Below the pieces are notes generated by a model. It was given only the letters and a program-made list of their open reading frames with translations. It made no database searches and had not been told where the DNA came from. Shown here piece by piece: positions 1 through 5,752 of a DNA stretch of 13,251 nucleotides. The position numbers were made by a program, and so were the translations under genes. This DNA is from Bacteroidales bacterium (GTDB taxonomy: Bacteria; Bacteroidota; Bacteroidia; Bacteroidales; Muribaculaceae): the NCBI GenBank assembly GCA_014800445.1, contig JAAVGC010000047.1, positions 24,387-37,637 on the forward strand, read 5' to 3'. Numbering within the stretch: position 1 is the stretch's first letter; the number at the start of each line of letters is the position of its first letter.

Positions 1-660
1 GTATCGGAGCTCAACATAGCCCAGGCTGAGAAAGAGCTTGAAGTGTTTGCGGAGCGCGTAGGGCGCATGGTGGGCATGGCACAGACACTTGTACACACCA
101 AGCCCGGCAACGAAGATTTCAACCAACTCTACTCGCGCCTTGAAAAATATGAGGAGATCTCTGACCGCATGGAGCTCGAGATCGGCAACTTCCTGAAACA
201 CGTTGCTGAAGGACGCCTCTCCAACACTTCGAAACGCCACGTGGCAGGCATGCTGGCGATAGTGACCGAGATAGAGAGTATCGCCGACTGCTGTCTTGGC
301 ATAGGCAAGATACTCCTGCGCAAACAGCAGGCCAACGTACACTTCAACGAAGAGATCTACAGCAACATCGACTCGATGTTTGGGTATGTGGACAAGGCAA
401 TGGCCAATATGGTCAAACTACTGTCGACAGTAGAGACTCCGCACGAGAGTGACATAGTTGTCTCCTACAACACCGAGCGCGAGCTCAACAACCGCCGCAA
501 CCAGCTGCGCACACAAAATATCACCAACATCAACGAGAATCATTACGAATATCAGGCAGCCATATTCTACATGGATATCGTGAGTTGCCTCGAGAAGACC
601 GGCGACTATATCATCAACGTGGTGGATGCCGTGCGCACTGATTTCCGGAACGAAAAGTAA
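1..660 (+). CDS. Na/Pi cotransporter family protein, C-terminal PhoU-like part (5' truncated by window)
   Basis: The reading frame is open from base 1, so this is the end of a longer gene; the GTG at 43 is only an internal valine codon. The visible 219 residues are almost entirely helical and carry no membrane segment. They match the cytoplasmic PhoU-like tail of Bacteroidota Na/Pi cotransporters (NptA/YjbB type): repeated acidic/helical motifs such as EISDRMELEI and, near the end, EKTGDYIINV, which resembles the metal-binding E-x-x-x-D helices of PhoU. In this family the missing N-terminal part would hold the Na/Pi cotransporter membrane repeats that move phosphate with sodium. The stop codon directly abuts the GTG of the next gene, so the two are probably co-transcribed. 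Family assignment is fairly sure; substrate is by family only. Confidence 0.85.
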   Translation, partial: VSELNIAQAEKELEVFAERVGRMVGMAQTLVHTKPGNEDFNQLYSRLEKYEEISDRMELEIGNFLKHVAEGRLSNTSKRHVAGMLAIVTEIESIADCCLGIGKILLRKQQANVHFNEEIYSNIDSMFGYVDKAMANMVKLLSTVETPHESDIVVSYNTERELNNRRNQLRTQNITNINENHYEYQAAIFYMDIVSCLEKTGDYIINVVDAVRTDFRNEK

Positions 661-1362
661 GTGCCGATGACCCTTCTCACCACAGCAATCGGCCTGACCG
701 CGGAACCGTCGGGTGTACATACACCCGACAATATTGTTCTCACGGTGATACTGGCATTGTTTGTGGTGATGGGCCTCAATGCACCGAATCTGCGTCACAT
801 AACCACCACATTCTTCTCCGATCTTGTTTCGCGCAGGCAGCGTGCCAACATATTCGACATCCACAACACGGCTTCCGACGCACGCATGATACTACTGATG
901 ATGATTCAGACCTCGATTTTCGAGGGGGTGCTTCTTGCGGGATGGGTTACGCCGGACAGCAGTACGAATTATCTTGTATGCGCGGGTGCCCTTACTGGGA
1001 TAGCTTTGGTGTTCAACACTTTCTCCTATGTCGCCTGTGCCACCATAGGATACGTTTTCACCACCCCCGAGAATGCAGGCCGGTGGCGTCACACATTCAG
1101 CACCTCGCAAGGGCTCCTCGGTATCGGGCTTTTCATTCCTGCCACATTGTCGGTTCTGTGGGCCGGTGATCAGTACTGGGCTTACATTTCCGCCATAATC
1201 TTATATGTGGTTGCACGCATGTGCTATATTTTCAAGGGTATTTCTTTTTTTTACAACAATGTGCTATCTTCTTTTTACTTTATTTTGTATCTTTGCGCCC
1301 TTGAAATCATCCCGATACTTGCCGTTTTTCATTCAGCCGTGGTGCTTTCGGCTGTGTTATAG
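661..1362 (+). CDS. DUF4271 domain-containing integral membrane protein
   Basis: A 233-residue protein with about six hydrophobic segments (roughly residues 24-43, 76-98, 101-125, 147-166, 170-190 and 203-231). The C-terminal signature ILYLCALEIIPIL is typical of the Bacteroidota DUF4271 family, which commonly lies just upstream of hemD. Function is unknown. The GTG at 661 follows the previous stop codon with no gap; the ATG at 667, two codons later, is an equally possible start. The last ~90 bases switch to AT-rich codons, including an 8-T run at 1245-1252, unlike the GC-rich rest of the gene. This coincides with a promoter-like element, so the 3' end may be doing double duty. Confidence 0.85.
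   Translation: MPMTLLTTAIGLTAEPSGVHTPDNIVLTVILALFVVMGLNAPNLRHITTTFFSDLVSRRQRANIFDIHNTASDARMILLMMIQTSIFEGVLLAGWVTPDSSTNYLVCAGALTGIALVFNTFSYVACATIGYVFTTPENAGRWRHTFSTSQGLLGIGLFIPATLSVLWAGDQYWAYISAIILYVVARMCYIFKGISFFYNNVLSSFYFILYLCALEIIPILAVFHSAVVLSAVL
1288..1295 (+). promoter_or_regulatory. Putative Bacteroidota -7 promoter element inside the DUF4271 gene
   Basis: TATCTTTG is a perfect match to the Bacteroidota -7 consensus TAnnTTTG. It lies 137 bases before the hemD start, in a T-rich stretch (about 1230-1295) resembling intergenic promoter DNA. No clear -33 TTTG is present at the usual spacing. Caution: the bases also encode Y-L-C of a conserved family motif, so a chance match is possible. 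Confidence 0.4.
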
Positions 1363-1431
1363 GCGTTTCGCCTGTGATTTCTTGGTATTGCCATCAGGGA
1401 GTAATCACCCCACACAAATCCATTCCGTAGC

Positions 1432-2181
1432 GTGAAGATAAAGAAAATACTGGTATCCCAGCCTCAGCCCGCGTCGGGCAAGTCTCCTTATTTCGAGATC
1501 GCCGACCGTCATGGCGTGGAGGTTGTTTTCCGCCCATTTATCAAAGTCGAAGGGCTGTCGGCCAAAGAATTTCGCCAGCAGAAGATCAATCTTGCGGATT
1601 TCACCGCAGTGATCTTTACGGCACGCACAGCAATAGATCACTTCTTCCGCCTCTGCGAAGAGACGCGCGTGACCGTGCCTGACACTATGAAGTACTTTTG
1701 CACCAACGAGCAGATCGCGCTCTATCTCCAGAAGTACATCACATTCCGCAAGCGCCGTATCTTCTTCGGCGCGACAGGCAAGCTAGACGGACTTACCACA
1801 ATACTCCAGAAACACAACAAGGAAAAATATCTCTTTGTGGTTTCAGACGTGCATGACAGCTCTGACGTGGCACCGCTTGAAAAAGCCGGCATCAACTACA
1901 CGACGGCAGTAATGTACCGCACCGTGAGCAACGACTTCGGTCCCGACGAGAAGTTTGACTATGACATGCTTCTTTTCTTCAGCCCGTCGGGAATAGAATC
2001 GCTCAAAAAGAACTTCCCCGATTTCGAGCAGGGCGACATACGCATCGGCGTATTCGGTCCGACGGTCGCAAAGGCAGTAAAGGACGCAGGACTGCGTCTT
2101 GATCTTGAGGCTCCCACCCCCGGTGCCCCGTCGATGACCACAGCTCTTGATCTATATCTGGCCGACCAGAAGCAGCAGTGA
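1432..2181 (+). CDS. hemD: Uroporphyrinogen-III synthase family protein
   Basis: A 249-residue soluble protein that matches the HemD family as found in Bacteroidales. HemD closes and rearranges hydroxymethylbilane to uroporphyrinogen III, the branch point of heme, siroheme and corrinoid synthesis. It has the two-lobed HemD layout: an N-terminal lobe starting KKILVSQPQP with FTARTAIDHFF (about residues 62-72), and a C-terminal lobe with the family-typical LLFFSPSGIESL (about 180-191) and IGVFGPTVAKA (about 204-214). GTG at 1432 is chosen because it gives the expected N-terminus, and an in-frame TAA at 1402 closes the frame upstream with no other good start. The stop overlaps the start of rnpA. 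HemD sequences are poorly conserved, so the enzymatic role rests on family membership and synteny. Confidence 0.85.
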   Translation: MKIKKILVSQPQPASGKSPYFEIADRHGVEVVFRPFIKVEGLSAKEFRQQKINLADFTAVIFTARTAIDHFFRLCEETRVTVPDTMKYFCTNEQIALYLQKYITFRKRRIFFGATGKLDGLTTILQKHNKEKYLFVVSDVHDSSDVAPLEKAGINYTTAVMYRTVSNDFGPDEKFDYDMLLFFSPSGIESLKKNFPDFEQGDIRIGVFGPTVAKAVKDAGLRLDLEAPTPGAPSMTTALDLYLADQKQQ

Positions 2182-2615
2182 AAACCCACAGCCTTCCTAA
2201 ACCGACCAAACTCTGCAGCACCTCGGCTATCGACCGGCTTTTCTCGCGTCGCAGAGGTGAGGAGATAAACAGCGCGCTTGCCTACCCCCTACGGGTAGTG
2301 TGGGCGCCTGCTGCATCAAGGCACGACGGTCAGCGAGGGATAAAGTTTGTCATCTCGGTTCCCAAGAAGCGTCTGCGTCATGCCGTGGATCGCGTGACGA
2401 TGCGTCGACGCATCAGGGAGAGCTACAGGCTCGGGCGACGTGATCACCTTGAAGGGTGCCCCGATGTGGATGTGATATTCGTATACGTGGCCGACCGTCT
2501 GACGGATTCGAAGCGGGTAAAGGGGGCTATGGAGCGTCTGCTGACAAAAATCACAGGGCTGAAACTCCCGACCGAGGAAGTCCAGAATCCTGATCCAGAT
2601 TCGGGGGCTGCATGA
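2178..2615 (+). CDS. rnpA: Ribonuclease P protein component
   Basis: A small basic protein of 145 residues, the protein cofactor of RNase P, which binds the catalytic RNA and helps it cut 5' leaders from pre-tRNAs. Family marks: [10 protein letters not shown] near residue 21 and [16 protein letters not shown] (55-70), followed by the basic helix R76-R84 (RRRIRESYR). The normally conserved RNR of that helix (as in RNRIKR of other species) reads R72-V73-T74 here, which is unusual. The C-terminus has a short acidic tail. The GTG start overlaps the hemD stop (GTGA) and the stop overlaps yidD (ATGA), so translation is probably coupled. The usual rpmH neighbour is absent, as is common in Bacteroidota. 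Confidence 0.93.
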   Translation: MKTHSLPKPTKLCSTSAIDRLFSRRRGEEINSALAYPLRVVWAPAASRHDGQRGIKFVISVPKKRLRHAVDRVTMRRRIRESYRLGRRDHLEGCPDVDVIFVYVADRLTDSKRVKGAMERLLTKITGLKLPTEEVQNPDPDSGAA

Positions 2616-2824
2616 TGCGACGGTTGCTAATATTACCGATAAGATTTTATCAGTTGTGCATATCGCCCATGCTGCCGCCAAGCTGCCGCTTCACACCGAC
2701 GTGCAGCCAGTATGCCATAGAGGCTATCACCAGGCATGGAGCCGCCAAAGGACTATGGCTTGCATTACGCCGCATAGCGCGTTGCCATCCATGGGGAGGA
2801 TCGGGGTATGATCCCGTGCCCTGA
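2612..2824 (+). CDS. yidD: Membrane protein insertion efficiency factor YidD
   Basis: A 70-residue protein matching YidD over its whole length: [19 protein letters not shown] (residues 17-35), a central RHGAAKG helix, and the terminal [14 protein letters not shown] signature (57-70). YidD is a small amphipathic, membrane-associated protein that helps the YidC/Sec route insert inner-membrane proteins; rnpA-yidD linkage is widespread in bacteria. The ATG at 2612 overlaps the rnpA stop by ATGA; a second ATG follows immediately at 2615. It ends only 16 bases from the end of a converging gene. Confidence 0.95.
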   Translation: MMRRLLILPIRFYQLCISPMLPPSCRFTPTCSQYAIEAITRHGAAKGLWLALRRIARCHPWGGSGYDPVP

Positions 2825-2840
2825 CGGGAGGTGGCACGCA

Positions 2841-3326
2841 CTACCGCAAGGGGTAGGATGCTGACAAAACACTAAGACGGATTGAAAACGGATAGGCGGC
2901 CGAACGTGGTTTCGGACCGCCTTTGTAATAAAAGCGGTTCTGCACGTCCCAGGAACGGAATGCTATCATTTTCGTTTCCCCCGGAGGGATATCGCAATCA
3001 AGGTCGAGCTGCCTGTGATGCACCTGACTGCTGTCGACATCGAGATAGACTATATCGACCGAAATGGATTTGAGAGGACGCAGGGAGTCGAGATTGGTGA
3101 CATGCATGGTCTCGCGCAGAGAGCGAAGCGGTTTTTCATAGCCCGATACCACTACAAGTTTTCCAGGATAGAAAACCGTGTCAAACATGGGCCGCACGGC
3201 ACTGTCGGTCACTGCCTCGAGCGCCTGGCGCATGCGTAACGGTCGACGCGTCGTGCGCTGACCATAAGCCATGCCTGCCACCGACAGCATGAATGCGGCT
3301 ATCAAAAGTGAAAGACGCGTGGGCAT
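2841..3326 (-). CDS. Small secreted protein of unknown function
   Basis: 161 residues with a clear N-terminal signal peptide (basic MPTR, hydrophobic core, likely cleavage near AYG-Q at residues 21-23). The mature part contains alternating beta-strand-like stretches (GKLVVVSGYEKPL, HVTNLDSL, ISVDIVYLDVDSSQV, DIPPGETKMIAFRSWD), a pattern resembling an Ig-like/FxLYD beta-sandwich; this is a weak structural guess and I do not recognise the family. There is no lipobox and no second membrane segment, so a periplasmic or extracellular location is likely. The ATG overlaps the stop of the upstream gene as TAATG, implying coupled translation. It is last in the DUF3078 operon and its 3' end carries a hairpin that may terminate the converging rnpA-yidD transcript. 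Confidence 0.75.
   Translation of the reverse strand: MPTRLSLLIAAFMLSVAGMAYGQRTTRRPLRMRQALEAVTDSAVRPMFDTVFYPGKLVVVSGYEKPLRSLRETMHVTNLDSLRPLKSISVDIVYLDVDSSQVHHRQLDLDCDIPPGETKMIAFRSWDVQNRFYYKGGPKPRSAAYPFSIRLSVLSASYPLR
2894..2924 (+). terminator. Possible terminator for hemD-rnpA-yidD, inside the converging gene
   Basis: An imperfect hairpin: GGCGGCCGAA (2895-2904) pairs with TTCGG-A-CCGCC (2911-2921) with one bulged A and a 6-base loop, followed by TTTG. It is about 70 bases after the yidD stop. The T tract is short and the bases also encode the opposite-strand protein, so this is tentative. Confidence 0.35.
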
Positions 3327-3907
3327 TACAGATAGCGTGGCTGATAAGGTGGAACGGAGGGGTCACGCGGCCAGAGTCGTATACATCCGTCAAGTCCTTG
3401 CTGGCGTGTATCGAAAGTGCGCACCGAAAATCTGAACATATATGGGAAAAGCCGCCACCAGTTGGCTTTTATGCCTCGCCGCACGGGAGCGAACGACAAC
3501 CGGTCGCCTGACATGGTGAGTGTAAATCGGTTTCCTCCGGTTTTGGAAAGCACTGCGGATTTAACTGCTCCGTCGGCACCGATACCGGCGAGGGTTGCAT
3601 CGAAGACGCCGTTTTTAGCCGTAGGAACAACGCGGCCGATCAGCGTGCCGCACTCAATGCCCGAGCGAGCCGACAGTGCCGTGACGATGCGAAACTGCAT
3701 ACCATCGGTATCCTCACGCTCAATGACAATAATCTGTCCGGTGGCAGGAAACATCCAGATCCCTTCAATTGACACCAGTGGTAGTTGCGAAAGTCGGCCG
3801 GTTATCTCACTGCGTTCAGCATACCCGTCAAAAGTTTCGGCGGCCATGGGGATTACCTCCGCCACAGCCGTCAGAAACAGAATTATCAGATAAGTGATTC
3901 CTCGCAT
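3326..3907 (-). CDS. Secreted protein of unknown function
   Basis: 193 residues starting MRGITYLIILFLTAVAEV, a signal peptide probably cut near MAA-ET (about residues 21-24). The mature region has strand-rich segments with WMFPATGQIIVIERED (about 51-66), a central ECGTLIGRVVP segment, and a basic, aromatic stretch RRGIKANWWRLFPYMFRFSVR (about 143-163). That order suggests a lipocalin-like or small beta-barrel fold, but I do not recognise the family. It starts 21 bases after the DUF3078 gene and overlaps the next gene by one base (TAATG), so it is the middle gene of a three-gene envelope operon. Confidence 0.75.
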   Translation of the reverse strand: MRGITYLIILFLTAVAEVIPMAAETFDGYAERSEITGRLSQLPLVSIEGIWMFPATGQIIVIEREDTDGMQFRIVTALSARSGIECGTLIGRVVPTAKNGVFDATLAGIGADGAVKSAVLSKTGGNRFTLTMSGDRLSFAPVRRGIKANWWRLFPYMFRFSVRTFDTRQQGLDGCIRLWPRDPSVPPYQPRYL

Positions 3908-3928
3908 TGAGGCACCGTGTATACAGGA

Positions 3929-5317
3929 TCAAACAGTTGCAAATGTGTAGGCAAAACCGAAGGTGAGCATCTCTTTCATCTGCCAGCACTTCCATGCGGT
4001 GTCGGACTTACGGGACGAGTCGTAGCGCATGTTGCATATAATCTGCGTCGAGATGTAGCGGTTGAATGAGAAGTTGATCGTGTTTTCCCAGTCTCCCTGA
4101 AGGTAGGAATAATCGGAGAAGACGTAGAACCTGGAGTTATACACTATGTTGTAAGCGATGTTCCAGGTGAATTTTACTTCCATATTGGAACCGTACTGGC
4201 TCACGGTCTTGTGACCCTCCTTTATACCAAGACTTACTTCGCTGACGCGTTGCGACAAACAGGACTTGAGGTTGTAGGACAACGGTGCCATTGAGAAGTT
4301 CAACGTGAATGTCTTTTTGGGATTGGTGTGGCTGTAGGTCATACCGAGACCAAGGTTGAGCTCACCCGGAGCGAGGAACGCCGACTTGACGGTGTTGGAG
4401 TTAGCAGGGAAGTTCTGAAGGAACTGGGTCTTTGCCAGCAATGTGATTGTGTAGTACCAGCTCTTGAATGCCTTGAGACCGAAAGTTGAGTTGACCTGGA
4501 AAAGATCCTCGGAGATGTTGTAGCTGCGCACAGTGTCGTTGGGAGCTGAGTTTATCGACAACCTGTACTGAATCGTGTTGTTGAAGAGCAGGTTGGGATG
4601 ATATGCCGTGTTGAGATTGATGTTGTAGATTCCGGCGATGCGCAGGTTGACGTTGGAGTTACCGCCCTGATACCAGTTGGATGAGTTATAGGCCTGCGCA
4701 AACTGTGCAGTTCCGTTGAATGACTCTATCCAGTGCTTGCGGCGTGTGTCGACCTTGAGGTCAGTATCGCCTGGAGCGGGTGAGACGGTGACTTCCTCGA
4801 CCACTATCTTGGCATGTTCGGGATCGGCATAGGCAACATACTGCTTGGGGGGATCGGGGAGGTCGGCAAGATTATACTTGAGCTGATCAAGATAGTGCAC
4901 GAAGTATCGCTGGCGGGTCTCCTGCAGGTGCTGGCGTGCACGCATACCGCGATCCACCCACTGAAGGGCGGGATTGTCGCTGAAAGTACGCGAGAAAGGT
5001 GCAACCGAGTCAATGCGCACGAAATTGGTAAACACAATGGGGGTAGCGATAAACCACTTCGGGAGCATGAGGTCGCTCACATCGATCGTAGTGTCAATGA
5101 CCAGTGTATCGGGTATAAGCTTAACTGCAGCCGTATCAGGTTCTACTTTTGTGAGCTTGTCGTCGGCATCGTCTCCGAAGAAATCATCAAGTATTACCGC
5201 GGCAGGTGGATCAGTGTCGTCATCATCATCTCCAAGAAACACCTGTGCTCCGGCCGTGAACGCCGATGAGAGAAGCAGCGAGAGCATTAGCAGAAGTCGG
5301 CTGAGATCAAATCGCAT
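3929..5317 (-). CDS. DUF3078 domain-containing outer-membrane beta-barrel protein
   Basis: 462 residues from the ATG at 5317. The frame is open to 5362, but the shorter start places a standard signal peptide (MRFDLSRLLLMLSLLL, cut near AGA-Q at residue 25) at the N-terminus, so it is preferred. After a strongly acidic segment (about residues 30-53, rich in consecutive Asp) comes a helical region, then from about residue 200 a beta-strand-rich domain with NWYQGGNSNVNL, alternating aromatic strands and repeated Tyr/Asn turns, ending LTFGFAYTFATV like a membrane barrel strand. The W-x-x-GG-x-(S/N) motif is typical of DUF3078 proteins of Bacteroidales. The function is not known. It is the first gene of the minus-strand operon. 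Confidence 0.85.
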   Translation of the reverse strand: MRFDLSRLLLMLSLLLSSAFTAGAQVFLGDDDDDTDPPAAVILDDFFGDDADDKLTKVEPDTAAVKLIPDTLVIDTTIDVSDLMLPKWFIATPIVFTNFVRIDSVAPFSRTFSDNPALQWVDRGMRARQHLQETRQRYFVHYLDQLKYNLADLPDPPKQYVAYADPEHAKIVVEEVTVSPAPGDTDLKVDTRRKHWIESFNGTAQFAQAYNSSNWYQGGNSNVNLRIAGIYNINLNTAYHPNLLFNNTIQYRLSINSAPNDTVRSYNISEDLFQVNSTFGLKAFKSWYYTITLLAKTQFLQNFPANSNTVKSAFLAPGELNLGLGMTYSHTNPKKTFTLNFSMAPLSYNLKSCLSQRVSEVSLGIKEGHKTVSQYGSNMEVKFTWNIAYNIVYNSRFYVFSDYSYLQGDWENTINFSFNRYISTQIICNMRYDSSRKSDTAWKCWQMKEMLTFGFAYTFATV

Positions 5318-5426
5318 AATCAGAAATGTCTTAATGTCTATAGGTAGAACTACGGATTCCACAGAGTTTCATCACATTTACGGGTAAACCCATCAATGCC
5401 GCGACTACACTTTGACGGAATGTGCA

Positions 5427-5434
5427 CAAAGATA
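5427..5434 (-). promoter_or_regulatory. Putative -7 promoter element for the DUF3078 operon
   Basis: Read on the minus strand this is TATCTTTG, a perfect TAnnTTTG match, preceded by an A/T-rich stretch. It predicts a leader of about 100 bases before the ATG at 5317. No clear -33 TTTG is seen at the expected distance. Confidence 0.55.
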
Positions 5435-5621
5435 TACAAAAAAATTGTTAATAGCGCATTTCAGCTATATTTATTCTGTGAAATCCAAAAATCTTAAAAA
5501 GTAATGGGGTAAAATCACTTCTTTTTTTCAATATTGTCCAAGCATGGCAAGAGAACACAGGATGCGGCTCAAATTCCAAAACTTTTTTACTGCATATTAG
5601 CTAAATAATCTCAAAAAAATA

Positions 5622-5629
5622 TAATTTTG
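5622..5629 (+). promoter_or_regulatory. Putative -7 promoter element for the TonB receptor operon
   Basis: TAATTTTG matches TAnnTTTG, in a strongly AT-rich context. A weak -33 candidate (TTAG, 5597-5600) lies about 21 bases upstream. Transcription would start near 5636, giving a leader of about 117 bases and supporting the translation start at 5753 rather than 5627. Confidence 0.5.
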
Positions 5630-5642
5630 CACACGCAATTCC

Positions 5643-5672
5643 GGCGGCAACACTTGAGAGATTTAAGCCGCC
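5643..5672 (+). promoter_or_regulatory. GC-rich hairpin in the TonB receptor leader
   Basis: GGCGGC (5643-5648) is perfectly complementary to GCCGCC (5667-5672) across an 18-base loop, in an otherwise AT-rich leader just after the predicted transcription start. It could stabilise the mRNA or be a control element. It does not match a riboswitch I know, and there is no T tract to make it a terminator. Confidence 0.3.
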
Positions 5673-5752
5673 TCCACACAACTGACACACAAGCCATACT
5701 CCACGGGAATCAATTTCTATTTATCATAAATAATTATTACTCACAAGTGTTT

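Larger units (their letters stand above)
5318..5752. other. AT-rich divergent intergenic region
   Basis: 435 bases between the DUF3078 start and the TonB receptor start. It is markedly more AT-rich than its surroundings, especially 5430-5630. It holds one -7 element on each strand and a GC-rich hairpin in the TonB receptor leader. An 8-base palindrome (TTAGCTAA, 5597-5604) lies just upstream of the TonB promoter and another (TGTGCACA, 5421-5428) overlaps the minus-strand -7 element; either could be chance. No convincing gene was seen; the open frame from 5627 to 5752 is an upstream extension of the receptor frame and has no signal-peptide character. Confidence 0.7.

Noticed and set aside
418..864. 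148-codon minus-strand frame across the cotransporter/DUF4271 junction
   Set aside because: Antisense to two supported genes, with no motif, promoter or coupling.
3417..3893. 158-codon plus-strand frame opposite the 193-residue secreted protein
   Set aside because: The minus-strand frame has a signal peptide and TAATG coupling to its neighbour; the plus frame has neither.
4814..5269. 151-codon plus-strand frame opposite the DUF3078 gene
   Set aside because: A shadow of the barrel gene, which has family motifs and a signal peptide.
5318..5362. Upstream in-frame extension of the DUF3078 protein
   Set aside because: It puts 15 non-signal residues ahead of a good signal peptide, so the ATG at 5317 is preferred.
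5627..5752. Upstream in-frame extension of the TonB receptor
   Set aside because: It overlaps the likely -7 element and would bury the signal peptide 42 residues inside; the ATG at 5753 is preferred.
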